A stretch of 64,000 nucleotides of DNA from G965215055 sp965242685 (GTDB taxonomy: Bacteria; Pseudomonadota; Gammaproteobacteria; UBA4575), in assembly GCA_965242685.1 (NCBI GenBank), contig OZ251487.1, positions 1,736,001 to 1,800,000 of the forward strand, in the 5' to 3' direction. Each line of letters opens with the position of its first letter. The first letter of the stretch is position 1. A program made the translations under genes and the position numbers. The notes under the pieces are model-generated. The model saw only the letters and a program-made list of their open reading frames with translations, ran no database searches and was not told the DNA's origin. This document shows positions 43,321-53,000 of this stretch, piece after piece.

Positions 43321-45234
43321 GTGAGTACCGATGAAAGGTGGGACGTCGAGACGGCCCGGTTACATTATCGTATTCCTGTCTGGGGCCGGGGACTTTTTGA
43401 CGTTAATGCTGCCGGTCGAGTCGTGGCAAATGCAGGTTCGGCTCAACTCGACTTATATGAGTTAAGCAAGCAGCTGAAGAGGCAAGGTATCGGGTTACCG
43501 GTATTGGTACGTTTTCCGCATATTTTGCAGCATTTGCTCGGTGATTTATATGCTGCTTTCGAGCGGGCGGCATTGGCCTGTGGGTATGCAGGTCGTTATG
43601 TCGCCGCCTATCCCGTCAAGGTCAACCAACAGGCGTCCGTGATTCGTCATTTTGACAGTCAAACTCAGTGGCCGGTTGCATTTGAAGTCGGCAGTAAGGC
43701 TGAATTGATCGGCTGTTTGGGCGTGCTGAGGAAGCAAAGCCAAACCATAATTTGTAACGGCTATAAAGATGAGGCTTATATACGTTTGGCTTTTATAGGA
43801 AGGTTACTGGGAAATGAAGTTATCATCGTTTTGGAAGACTTGGATGAGTTTCAACACGTCCTGAAGTTATCTGCACAGTTTGATTTGCAACCCATGCTTG
43901 GTATGCGGGTGCGGCTGTCATCCATTGCTGCCGGTAAGTGGCAAAATACGGGCGGCGAGCATTCAAAATTTGGTTTGACTACGAATAGAGTATTGCAACT
44001 GGTCAAACAGTTACGGGAACACAAGGCGACTGCATGGATGCGGATGTTGCACTTTCACATGGGATCGCAGATACCCTCCATACGGCACATCAGGGCCGGA
44101 GTTGAAGAAGGCGCGCGTTACTTTTTAGAACTCCGCGAGCTTGGTATTGAACTTACCCAACTGAACGTCGGCGGAGGATTGGCCATTGATTATGAAGGCG
44201 GGGGTTCAAATACTTATTTCTCCATGGATTACTCCATCGAAGAGTATGCAAATGCCGTTGTTGGCACTATTGACTCGACATGTCGGCAAAAAGGCATTCA
44301 ACCACCAACGATCTTCAGTGAAAACGGGCGTGCCATGACGGCCCCTCACGCACTGTTGATTACCAACGTGGTCAGTGCTGAATACCAACGGGGGTGCACG
44401 TATGAGGACGGTATGCGTCTATTGAGGAACTGCCCCGTCGGCAATCGAAAATTAACGGCTCTCATTGATTTAAGTCGGCGGGTTCTTTCTATCGGAAAAA
44501 GTGTGGGTGGTGCAGTCAATAGTTCAAGATGCTATGCCGAACTGGTACAAGTCATGCGAGAAGTACAGCGTGACTTTTCCGCCGGTATCGTGACGTTGGA
44601 AGAGAAGGCGTGGGCGGAGAAATTAGTGCGGGTAGTTTACCGGCAACTCTTGAACGTTGGCGACCACCAGCGTACAGAATACACTAAAGAGATTGAAGAA
44701 AGGTTTGTTGATAAATACTTTTGCAATTTTTCATTATTTCGGTCGACTCCGGATATTTGGGGGTTGAACCAGATCTTTCCAATTATACCGCTGCATCGAT
44801 TACGTGAGTTTCCATCACATAAAGTGCGCCTACACGACCTGACCTGTGACTCGGATGGACAGATCCGTTACTACGTAGAAGATGACTCCATCAAATCCTA
44901 TTTGTCTCTGCACGAATTCCACTCGCGGCAAGACTATATGCTGGGGGTTTTTTTGGTAGGGGCTTATCAGGAGATACTTGGCGACATGCATAATCTGTTC
45001 GGTGATACATGCGCGGTCAACGTAACCCTGAATTCCGATGGAAGTTACCGAATTTATGCAAATCAACCCGGCAGCACCATTGAAGAAATTCTGTCCCGTG
45101 TGCGTATCGGCAGCGCTGACATGCGGCGAACCTGGTTGGAGAAACTTGCCCGTGCGAATGTACTCGAAGAAACTAAAAAACTTGCATTACAAGAATTGGA
45201 GTTGTCCCTAAAATCAGACAGCTACTTAAGCTGA
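43321..45234 (+). CDS. speA: biosynthetic arginine decarboxylase SpeA
   Basis: This PLP-dependent fold III decarboxylase makes agmatine from arginine. From the GTG at 43321 it has 637 residues, a normal length; an in-frame GTG at 43237 would add 28 atypical residues and abut speE. Recognisable parts are LHYRIPVWGRGLFDVNAAGRV, the PLP Lys region AAYPVKVNQQASVIRH, the HMGSQIPSIRHI motif, TQLNVGGGLAIDYEG and the C-terminal tail. No agmatine-processing gene is visible nearby. Confidence 0.95.
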   Translation: MSTDERWDVETARLHYRIPVWGRGLFDVNAAGRVVANAGSAQLDLYELSKQLKRQGIGLPVLVRFPHILQHLLGDLYAAFERAALACGYAGRYVAAYPVKVNQQASVIRHFDSQTQWPVAFEVGSKAELIGCLGVLRKQSQTIICNGYKDEAYIRLAFIGRLLGNEVIIVLEDLDEFQHVLKLSAQFDLQPMLGMRVRLSSIAAGKWQNTGGEHSKFGLTTNRVLQLVKQLREHKATAWMRMLHFHMGSQIPSIRHIRAGVEEGARYFLELRELGIELTQLNVGGGLAIDYEGGGSNTYFSMDYSIEEYANAVVGTIDSTCRQKGIQPPTIFSENGRAMTAPHALLITNVVSAEYQRGCTYEDGMRLLRNCPVGNRKLTALIDLSRRVLSIGKSVGGAVNSSRCYAELVQVMREVQRDFSAGIVTLEEKAWAEKLVRVVYRQLLNVGDHQRTEYTKEIEERFVDKYFCNFSLFRSTPDIWGLNQIFPIIPLHRLREFPSHKVRLHDLTCDSDGQIRYYVEDDSIKSYLSLHEFHSRQDYMLGVFLVGAYQEILGDMHNLFGDTCAVNVTLNSDGSYRIYANQPGSTIEEILSRVRIGSADMRRTWLEKLARANVLEETKKLALQELELSLKSDSYLS

Positions 45235-45236
45235 CT

Positions 45237-45268
45237 CTTTGTCGCCCGCGGTTTAGTGGGTGACAAAG
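45237..45268. terminator. hairpin between convergent speA and nadA
   Basis: An 11-bp stem with one G-T pair (45237-45247 with 45258-45268) encloses a 10-base loop. It sits between the two convergent stops and overlaps the 3' end of nadA. There is no T-run, so it is at best a weak or factor-assisted bidirectional terminator. Confidence 0.35.
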
Positions 45269-46302
45269 TCCAGCATACGGCGGGTTGAGTGGTAAGCCTT
45301 TTTGCGAACCTTTTCATCTATGAATATCTCGCCCTCGCCCGACTCCAGTACCGCTTCCAGATTATGCAAACCGTTCATGGCCATCCACGGGCAGTGTGCA
45401 CAGCTTTTACAGGTTGCTCCTTCTCCTCCGGTAGGGGCCTCGATAAAAATTTTGTCTGGCGTTTGTTGTTTCATCTTATAGAAGATACGGTTGTCCGTCG
45501 CGACGATAAATTTTTGGTGCGGCAACTCCTTGGCTGCCTTTATCAGGGCCGTGGTTGAGCCCACAACGTCTGCAACGTCAATAACGTCCGCCGGGGATTC
45601 GGGGTGCACAAGGATCCCGGCGTCGGGGTGTTGCGCCATCAACTTCCCTAGCGCACGCGCCTTAAATTCTTCATGTACGACACACGCCCCTTGCCACAGC
45701 ACCATGTTCGCACCGGTTACCCGTTCGATGTAGCGGCCAAGGTGTTTGTCTGGTGCCCACAGGATTTTTTTACCCGTGTCAACAAGATGTGAGATGACCT
45801 TTACCGCAATACTGGAGGTTACCACCCAATCGGCGCGTGCTTTTACTTCGGCACTGGTGTTGGCATAGACCACTACTTCGTGGTCCGGGTATTGATCACA
45901 GAATTCGCTGAACTCTTTTATCGGACAACCGAGATCAAGCGAGCAAGTTGCCTCCAAGGTCGGCATTAGAACCCGCTTTTCAGGGTTTAGTATCTTTGCG
46001 GTTTCCCCCATGAATCGAACCCCGGCGACGACCAGCGTCGTTGCCGGATGGTCGTTACCGAAGCGCGCCATTTCCAAAGAGTCGGATACGTACCCCCCTG
46101 TTTTTTCGGCGATGGCCTGTAGGTCCTCGTGCGTGTAATAATGTGCGACCAACACGGCGTTTTTCTGCTTGAGAAGGTGTTTTATGACTGAAATTTTTTT
46201 CTGCTTTTGCCGCAAGGAATAGACGGGCAGACTTGACTGGATAGCCGCCGTTTCGGGGACAGCCTTTAAAGGTACGTAAAATTCAGTGGACAATTCCAGC
46301 AT
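45253..46302 (-). CDS. nadA: quinolinate synthase A
   Basis: This 349-residue [4Fe-4S] enzyme condenses iminoaspartate and dihydroxyacetone phosphate in NAD synthesis. The N-terminal AVLVAHYYTHEDLQAIAEKTGGYVSDSLEMA is the substrate-binding signature. Cluster Cys are in LEATCSLDLGCP and in the C-terminal GGEGATCKSCAHCPWMAMN, which also carries the CxxCxxC arrangement. Length matches E. coli NadA (347). Confidence 0.97.
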   Translation of the reverse strand: MLELSTEFYVPLKAVPETAAIQSSLPVYSLRQKQKKISVIKHLLKQKNAVLVAHYYTHEDLQAIAEKTGGYVSDSLEMARFGNDHPATTLVVAGVRFMGETAKILNPEKRVLMPTLEATCSLDLGCPIKEFSEFCDQYPDHEVVVYANTSAEVKARADWVVTSSIAVKVISHLVDTGKKILWAPDKHLGRYIERVTGANMVLWQGACVVHEEFKARALGKLMAQHPDAGILVHPESPADVIDVADVVGSTTALIKAAKELPHQKFIVATDNRIFYKMKQQTPDKIFIEAPTGGEGATCKSCAHCPWMAMNGLHNLEAVLESGEGEIFIDEKVRKKAYHSTRRMLDFVTH

Positions 46303-46461
46303 AGTAGAAAGTTATAGCAATGTACGTATCTTACATATATAAGGGCAAGAAAGGGAAATCAACCCCCCGTAAAGACCAAGATTAACGTACTGTATGATGA
46401 GATGGACAAATAAGAGTAATAGCGGTTTGGCATAGCCGTTTACTTTCTGACTCGTTCCCTC

Positions 46462-48267
46462 ATGGCCAGAACCGACTACATTACGCCTGAACGTGCAAAT
46501 ACCTTGCCCGGCCTGCTAAGTGCGCGCGTGTCCTGTTCGTCGGCTTCAGTGGCGTATGGTTACTACGATAATAAAAAGAAGACTTGGCGATATTTGGACT
46601 GGTGGCAGGTTATGCGGCAAGTCATTGCCATTCAAGCGGTTTTGCAAGGAGAGCCGCTTGCGAGAGGTGACCGTATCGCCATTATGCTACGCAACTGCCC
46701 TGAATGGATAATGTTTGATCTTGCAGCGTTGGGCTTGGGTTTGGTTACAGTACCTTTATACATCAACGATTCACCTGGAAATGTTGCCCACGTCATTCAG
46801 GATGCGGGCGTCAAGCTTATATTTATCCAAAATCGGCGCCAATGGTTGCCGTTATCACAAATAGATGGGGTCAACGACGCCTTGCAACGAGTCATTACGG
46901 TCGAACCGGGTGCCCATGAAGACAACCGCATTCTATCCATGCAAGCATGGTTGAATGGCCATACAGGTGCCGAGTTTCGCAGTGTTCCCGCCCATGCGGG
47001 TGAATTGGCGACAATCGTCTATACCTCGGGCACATCCGGGCGTCCCAAGGGGGTTATGCTAAGCCATCGGAATATCTTGTCCAATGCGTATGCGGCGTTG
47101 CAGTGCGGGGAATTCTTTGAGCGTGACGTATTTTTATCTTTTTTACCTTTGTCCCATGCCTTGGAACGCACCGCAGGTTGCTATCTGCCGATGATGGCGA
47201 ATGCGAGGGTATGTTTTGCGCGCTCGGTTCAGCAATTGGCACGGGACATGCAAACCGTCCGCCCAACCGTGTTTGTATCGGTGCCGCGCATTTACGAAAC
47301 GGCGTATGCGAAGATCCTTGACTCGCTGCAACGACAATCTCTGTTCAGGCAAAGGATATTTACGTGGACACGGTACGTAGGCTGGCGGCGTTTTCAGTTT
47401 ACATTGAGTAAAAAACACTGGCATTGGAGCCTGTTGCTTTGGCCATTGTTAAACGGGTTGGTTGCCAAGAAAATCCAGCAAAGGCTTGGCGGAAGATTGC
47501 GTTATGCCCTTGCCGGTGGTGCGTCTTTGAATAGGACAATTGCAAAATTTTTTATCTGCTTTGGCGTGCCGGTTTACCAGGGCTATGGTATGACGGAAAG
47601 CAGTCCCGTGATCAGTGTTGGTCGCCCGCAAGATAATGAGCCATTCAGTGTTGGTAGGCCTCTACCGGGTGTAGAGATCAAAATTACCGAAGACGGAGAG
47701 CTGTGCACGCGCAGCGATTGCGTAATGCTGGGTTATCACAAAAACAAACGTGCAACCCGAGAGGCGATTGATAATGAAGGCTGGTTGCACACGGGGGATA
47801 TCGCCACTATGAGCGGGAAGGGGTGTTTGTATATTACGGGAAGAATCAAGGACATCATAGTTCTGGCGAATGCCGAAAAAATATCACCTCAGGACATGGA
47901 AACCGCAATTTGTGCAGATGTGTTGTTTGATCAGGCTGTGGTACTCGGCGAGGGAAGGCCCTTTCTGGCGGCATTGTTGGTATTAAATGAGTCCGAGTGG
48001 CGGAAGACTATAGCGGCGGTGGATTTCGGTGGTAAACGACCGGTAAGCCTGCAATCGAGGTTGGTACAAAAATACGTGTTGAAGCGCCTGTCTGGTTGTG
48101 TGAAGCAATTTCCCGGTTACGCCCAGGTTCGCAGGGTCAGTCTTTATCTTGAACCATGGACGATGGAAAATGGTTTGTTGACACCGACGTTAAAAATAAA
48201 GCGGACGCGGCTTCTGCGGCGGTTTGAAAAGGACGTGAATAGGATGTATGAATCCTTGTCTCCCTGA
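46462..48267 (+). CDS. long-chain acyl-CoA synthetase (AMP-binding, FadD15-like)
   Basis: This 601-residue ANL-superfamily ligase activates fatty acids via acyl-adenylates. The P-loop is TIVYTSGTSGRPKGVMLSHRN, the A5 region is YQGYGMTESSPVISVGRP, and the A7-A8 region is GWLHTGDIATMSGKGCLYITGRIKDIIVLANAEKISPQDME. The arrangement follows the long (about 600-residue) FadD15/FACS type rather than E. coli FadD. No beta-oxidation genes are nearby, so a role in lipid recycling is an inference. Confidence 0.92.
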   Translation: MARTDYITPERANTLPGLLSARVSCSSASVAYGYYDNKKKTWRYLDWWQVMRQVIAIQAVLQGEPLARGDRIAIMLRNCPEWIMFDLAALGLGLVTVPLYINDSPGNVAHVIQDAGVKLIFIQNRRQWLPLSQIDGVNDALQRVITVEPGAHEDNRILSMQAWLNGHTGAEFRSVPAHAGELATIVYTSGTSGRPKGVMLSHRNILSNAYAALQCGEFFERDVFLSFLPLSHALERTAGCYLPMMANARVCFARSVQQLARDMQTVRPTVFVSVPRIYETAYAKILDSLQRQSLFRQRIFTWTRYVGWRRFQFTLSKKHWHWSLLLWPLLNGLVAKKIQQRLGGRLRYALAGGASLNRTIAKFFICFGVPVYQGYGMTESSPVISVGRPQDNEPFSVGRPLPGVEIKITEDGELCTRSDCVMLGYHKNKRATREAIDNEGWLHTGDIATMSGKGCLYITGRIKDIIVLANAEKISPQDMETAICADVLFDQAVVLGEGRPFLAALLVLNESEWRKTIAAVDFGGKRPVSLQSRLVQKYVLKRLSGCVKQFPGYAQVRRVSLYLEPWTMENGLLTPTLKIKRTRLLRRFEKDVNRMYESLSP

Positions 48268-48293
48268 GCTTTGGGTTAAAAGCCGGGTTACGA

Positions 48294-48818
48294 TCATTGC
48301 TTGGCTTGCATCAGCATGGCGTCAATGCCATTTTTGCGTAGGTTCTCACGTAGTTCTTCCAGAGTTTCTCGGCTGTCAACGGGACCGATGCGTACTCTAT
48401 ACCACGTGGAACCATCCACGTTTACCGATTGAATGTGCGCCGTCACGTCCAGTTTCGCCAAGTGTACTTTCAAGCTGTTTGCTTCATCGAATTGTTGGAA
48501 TGAGCCGACTTGTAACAAATATCCTCCGACGGGTTTTGCGCGCACGTGTTTTTTTCTCTTTTCCTCAACGTCAGCGGGAATTACAACTTCCAGTTCCGGT
48601 AACAACGTATAGAAATCAAAAGAGCGTTGCGTAGACGGCTTAGTGTCTGTATCTCGTTTGCTTTCGACCGTGGTACTTGTTTGATCTGAATCGGCGTGAC
48701 GGTCACCGGTGCGCACCATCATTGCAATGACCAACCCTATTAAGATACCCAGTGCCAGCCAGACCCATGCGGGCATGGTGCGGGACAGCTGGCTTGATGA
48801 TGGTTTTTTACCGGGCAT
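48294..48818 (-). CDS. SPOR-domain membrane protein
   Basis: This 174-residue protein has a short cytoplasmic N-terminus, one transmembrane helix (MPAWVWLALGILIGLVIAMMV), a polar linker and a C-terminal SPOR domain (GGYLLQVGSFQQFDEANSLKVHLAKL to WYRVRIGPVDSRETLEELRENL). SPOR domains bind denuded glycan strands of septal peptidoglycan, so a divisome or cell-wall role like FtsN/DedD is expected. It starts 8 bp after the argS stop, as is common for the argS-SPOR pair. Confidence 0.92.
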   Translation of the reverse strand: MPGKKPSSSQLSRTMPAWVWLALGILIGLVIAMMVRTGDRHADSDQTSTTVESKRDTDTKPSTQRSFDFYTLLPELEVVIPADVEEKRKKHVRAKPVGGYLLQVGSFQQFDEANSLKVHLAKLDVTAHIQSVNVDGSTWYRVRIGPVDSRETLEELRENLRKNGIDAMLMQAKQ

Positions 48819-48826
48819 TAGGCTTT

Positions 48827-50587
48827 TTACATGTGTTTTGGGGCACTCACATCAAGCAGTGTGAGGCCGTTGTGTAACACGATCTGTGTCGCGCGGATTA
48901 ATGTAAGGCGTGCGTCCCGAAGTGCCGGATCGTCGGCTAAAACCTGGTGGGCGTTGTAAAAACTGTGGAAGGCGGTGGCAAGCTCGCGTAAGTAATTGAC
49001 CATAATGTGAGGAGAAAGTTGTTTCACGGCAGCCAGAATCTTTTCCTGAAATTGGTCCAGGCATTTCATCAGGGTGCGTTCCTGTTCCTCAATCAGCAGC
49101 GTTGCATCCGCCGTGACGAAATTGTGTCGTTGATAACGGTTATCGGCTTGTTCAAAAATACTGCAAATTCTTGCATGTGCGTATTGTACATAGTAAACGG
49201 GATTATCCTGTGATTGCGAGACGGCCAAGTCCAAGTCGAAATCCAGGTGCTGTTCACATTTTCGCATCACGTAAAAAAAGCGCGCCGCGTCTTTGCCGAC
49301 CTGCTTTCGCAGTTGCCGCAGGGTGACAAATTCACCGCTCCGAGTGGACATGGAAAGTTTGGTACCCTTTTCATACAGGTTTGCAAACTGCACCAATAAG
49401 ATACGCAACCGGTTCGGGTCTTTACCGAGTGCTGTCACCGCCGCCTTTACACGCGCAATATAGCCGTGATGATCGGCGCCCCATATATTAATCAGCTGGT
49501 CGAAACCGCGCTCGTATTTTTCCAGGTGATAGGCAACGTCCGATGCAAAGTACGTCGTTTGACCGTTTTCACGTACCAATACCCGGTCTTTCTCGTCACC
49601 AAAAGCGGTACTGTGAAACCAGAGTGCGCCATCTTTGTTATACGTGTGCCCGTTGTGGGTCAGTTCGTCAAGTATGGTACGCACTTTGTCATTCGCTATC
49701 AAGGATTGCTCCGAGTACCAGTTGTCAAAATGTACGCCAAAGTGCTCCAGATCGTTTTTGATGTCATCGACAATCGTATCCAGTGCGTATTTGGTGAAGA
49801 CCGCATAGTCAGGTCTGCCGAGCGATTCTTTGGTAGCATCAATGATCACATCGAGATGGGCGTCCCGATCTGCATCTCGAGACCCATTCCCGAATAACTG
49901 TAACCGCCGGGTTTTCGGTGAACGATGAAATTGATCCTTGTATTCCCGATGCAGAGACGCGGCAATGTCCCAGACGTAATCGCCTTGATAGGCATCGTCC
50001 GGGAAAGCAATCGTTTCCCCGCATAGTTCCAGATACCTCAGCCATACCGACGTCGTCAAAATATCCATTTGTCGCCCGGTGTCGTTCAGATAGTACTCGC
50101 GATAGACCTCATAACCGACTGCTTCAAGCAAATTGGCGATCGCGGCCCCATGTGCGGCACCGCGACCGTGACCGACGTGTAGCGGGCCGGTAGGATTTGC
50201 AGAAACGAATTCAATCTGTATCTTGTCGCCGGCGTATTTATTCGTTTTTCCGAAGTTATCCTGCTCGTCCAGGATTTGCTTCAGGAGGTCGGCATGGTGG
50301 TTGCCGACGCGCACGTAAAAATTGATAAATCCCGCGCCCGCAATTTCAATTTTGGAGATGAAGGCGTCAGCGGGTATCCGAGCAACGATTTTCTCCGCTA
50401 TTTCATGTGCGGATAAGCCCATTCTTCCGGCAAGTTGCAGGGCTAGGTTACTGGCAAAATCACCGTGTGCCTTATCCTTGCTGCGGGTAACGTGAACGTC
50501 GGCTTTTATGTCTGTGGGCAGGTCGCCTCGTGTCCGTAAATCGGATAGGGTATCTTGCAGCAATTTGACAATATGTGCTTGCATCAT
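48827..50587 (-). CDS. argS: arginyl-tRNA synthetase
   Basis: This 586-residue class I aminoacyl-tRNA synthetase has an N-terminal Add-1 domain, the HIGH-like motif in VSANPTGPLHVGHGRGAAHG, the KMSKS-equivalent KLSMSTRSGEFVTL, and the C-terminal DALR anticodon-binding domain (YVQYAHARICSIFEQA and beyond). Two adjacent ATGs at 50587 and 50584 are equivalent candidate starts. It is followed by the SPOR gene and preceded by priA on the same strand. Confidence 0.98.
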   Translation of the reverse strand: MMQAHIVKLLQDTLSDLRTRGDLPTDIKADVHVTRSKDKAHGDFASNLALQLAGRMGLSAHEIAEKIVARIPADAFISKIEIAGAGFINFYVRVGNHHADLLKQILDEQDNFGKTNKYAGDKIQIEFVSANPTGPLHVGHGRGAAHGAAIANLLEAVGYEVYREYYLNDTGRQMDILTTSVWLRYLELCGETIAFPDDAYQGDYVWDIAASLHREYKDQFHRSPKTRRLQLFGNGSRDADRDAHLDVIIDATKESLGRPDYAVFTKYALDTIVDDIKNDLEHFGVHFDNWYSEQSLIANDKVRTILDELTHNGHTYNKDGALWFHSTAFGDEKDRVLVRENGQTTYFASDVAYHLEKYERGFDQLINIWGADHHGYIARVKAAVTALGKDPNRLRILLVQFANLYEKGTKLSMSTRSGEFVTLRQLRKQVGKDAARFFYVMRKCEQHLDFDLDLAVSQSQDNPVYYVQYAHARICSIFEQADNRYQRHNFVTADATLLIEEQERTLMKCLDQFQEKILAAVKQLSPHIMVNYLRELATAFHSFYNAHQVLADDPALRDARLTLIRATQIVLHNGLTLLDVSAPKHM

Positions 50588-50659
50588 TTTTCAGCTAAAA
50601 AGTGCTGTATTATATCCATTGGCCCCACGCACGGCCGATGTGATGCGTGCCGGCCGCTT

Positions 50660-52861
50660 TTATCCCATTTCCAGGGGATCAACTTCAATACTCCAGCGTA
50701 CTCTCTTTGCAAAAGAGCTTTGTTGAATCATGCGCGTCCAGCCGTCCGCTTGTTTCTGTAAGGCTTCTCTGCTGGAAGAAATGATGACCAATTGGTTTTG
50801 ATACATGCCGGCTTTACGGGCCAGCAAGGCCGGGATGGGTCCCAGAATTTTTAACTGTGACAAGGGTTTTTGAGAGAGCAAGTTTTTGATTTCTTGCAAG
50901 AACCATAACGTCAGGTTTTGTTCATGCGCGCGTGCGCGTATGAGTATCATTGACGTATAGGGAGGGAGCGCACAACTTTTGCGTATCTTCAAGGCGTCAT
51001 GGGAAAAGGCCTCATAGCCGTCCGCCAACAAACGGGTAAGCAGCGGATGTTCAGGTTGATGGGTTTGTAGCAATACCCTCCCTTTATCTCTATCTCGGCC
51101 GGCGCGGCCGGCCACCTGCACTATCAATTGAGCAAGCCGCTCCGTGGCACGGAAATCCGTGCTGAACAGGCCTTGATCAACGTTGAGAATGCCTACCAGC
51201 GTTACCTTGGGAAAGTCATGCCCCTTGGCCAGCATCTGTGTGCCGACGATGATTTGATATTTGCCATGGCGAATGTCGTTCAACCTGGTTTGCAGCGCAT
51301 GTTTTTTGCGCGTGTTGTCTCGGTCAATTCGAGTGATTGCGGCGTTGGGAAACAGCTTCTTCAAACGGGCTTCAATCCTTTGTGTACCTTCTCCCAGCTG
51401 CAACAGGTTTTTTCCGAGACACTGCGGGCACATAACAGGGACTCGTTCTTGTTTCAGGCAATAATGGCAACGTATGATTTTTTGTTTTTTATAAAACGTC
51501 ATGCGCGCGTCACAACGCGAACACTCGGCTGCCCAGCCGCAGTCCCGACAAAGCAGTACGGGTGCGTATCCGCGTCGGTTCAGAAAAAGCAGAGACTGAT
51601 GGTTTTTACGCAATGTGGATTCGATTGCCTCTAACAAATCAACGGATAAGCCTCCAAATGCCGTTCTGACGCGCATGTCAACCAGTTGAATCTGAGGCAT
51701 TTTTTCCTGTCGGGCGCGTCTACTGAGCACAAGCTTTTTGTATCGTTTTATATTGACGTTGTGCTGGCTTTCAAAAGAGGGTGTTGCACTGCCCAGAATA
51801 ATGGGAATGGACGCGCGTTTAGCGCGATAGACGGCGATATCACGAGCATGATACAAGACTCCTTCCTGCTGTTTGAACGACAGATCATGCTCTTCGTCAA
51901 CAATGATCAATCCGAGGTTTTTGAAAGAAAGAAAAACTGCGGAGCGTGTTCCTACAACTATTTGTGCCGTGCCGTTGTAGGCTGCAAGCCAGGCTTGTGC
52001 GTTTTCGGTTTCACTTAGATTTGAGTGCATGACGACGATCCGTGTATTCAGCCTTGTTTTGATGCGTTGAGTGAACTGTGGCGTCAAACCGATCTCAGGC
52101 ACGAGCACCAGGGCTTGTCTGTTGTTATGAATTACGTCTTTAATCAAAGCGAGGTAAACTTCGGTTTTACCACTGCCGGTAACTCCGGCAAGTAGATAAC
52201 TGCTGAATTTGTTCAGCCTTTTGCGAACGTGGGCATATACGTGTTGCTGTTCTTCGTTAAGGATAAGAGGCGTAGTTGGTGTACCAGTTGAAGGAAACAA
52301 CTCATGTCGCATTACTTTTCTGACCAGATTTTTTTTAATCAGGGCATTCATGGCGGGTCGCCAATTCGGTAAATGTGTATCTATTTTCTTGGCATCGAGG
52401 CCGCTTGGGTGTAACCGTAGCAATTCAATAATAGACCGTTGCCTGGGTGCTCGATGCAGCAAGTGCCGAGAAACTTTATCAGTGCAGTTTTGATAGAAGG
52501 CACGGGTCGGCGGTGTAATGTATTTTCCATTGCGTAATGCTGCGGGCAGTGCGGCACTGAGCACTTCACCTAACGGTTGTTGATAATATCCTGCGACCCA
52601 AAATAATAGCTCCAACAAGGACTGGTCGAACACAGGTTGTGTATCAAAAATTTTGGTAACGGACTTCAGTTTATCGGGAGGTAAAAAACTGTGATCACAT
52701 TTGCCGACAACGATACCGGTAAGCTTGCGCCTACCAAACGGTGCTTGCGCCCGCATACCGATTTTTATGTCATTAGCCGTCCACCCGTCGGGCGCCAGGT
52801 AATCAAAGTTTTGGTATAGTGGTAAGGGAAATGTAATTTGCAAAATGAGAGTTGATGACAT
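50660..52861 (-). CDS. priA: primosomal replication restart helicase PriA
   Basis: The start at MSSTLILQITFPLPLYQNFDYL gives 733 residues, nearly the E. coli length; MVIMSS at 52870 is an alternative. Walker A is GVTGSGKTEVYL, the DExH box is IIVDEEHDLSFKQ, and the zinc-binding Cys are in LLCRDCGWAAECSRCDARM and IRCHYCLKQERVPVMCPQC. The helicase C-terminal part has GTQMLAKGHDFPKVTLV and QVAGRAGR. It restarts stalled replication forks and is divergent from the DegQ-type protease gene. Confidence 0.98.
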   Translation of the reverse strand: MSSTLILQITFPLPLYQNFDYLAPDGWTANDIKIGMRAQAPFGRRKLTGIVVGKCDHSFLPPDKLKSVTKIFDTQPVFDQSLLELLFWVAGYYQQPLGEVLSAALPAALRNGKYITPPTRAFYQNCTDKVSRHLLHRAPRQRSIIELLRLHPSGLDAKKIDTHLPNWRPAMNALIKKNLVRKVMRHELFPSTGTPTTPLILNEEQQHVYAHVRKRLNKFSSYLLAGVTGSGKTEVYLALIKDVIHNNRQALVLVPEIGLTPQFTQRIKTRLNTRIVVMHSNLSETENAQAWLAAYNGTAQIVVGTRSAVFLSFKNLGLIIVDEEHDLSFKQQEGVLYHARDIAVYRAKRASIPIILGSATPSFESQHNVNIKRYKKLVLSRRARQEKMPQIQLVDMRVRTAFGGLSVDLLEAIESTLRKNHQSLLFLNRRGYAPVLLCRDCGWAAECSRCDARMTFYKKQKIIRCHYCLKQERVPVMCPQCLGKNLLQLGEGTQRIEARLKKLFPNAAITRIDRDNTRKKHALQTRLNDIRHGKYQIIVGTQMLAKGHDFPKVTLVGILNVDQGLFSTDFRATERLAQLIVQVAGRAGRDRDKGRVLLQTHQPEHPLLTRLLADGYEAFSHDALKIRKSCALPPYTSMILIRARAHEQNLTLWFLQEIKNLLSQKPLSQLKILGPIPALLARKAGMYQNQLVIISSSREALQKQADGWTRMIQQSSFAKRVRWSIEVDPLEMG

Positions 52862-53000
52862 AATAACCATTGACCGACATAATGAATCGTAACACAAGCT
52901 TTTGCAGTCGTTTTGTGGGAAAATGGCACCGTCAACGTGTCGTTGCACTTGGATGACACAATAAGCCCCATTGGCTCCGGATGTTTTCTATCTTTGAACG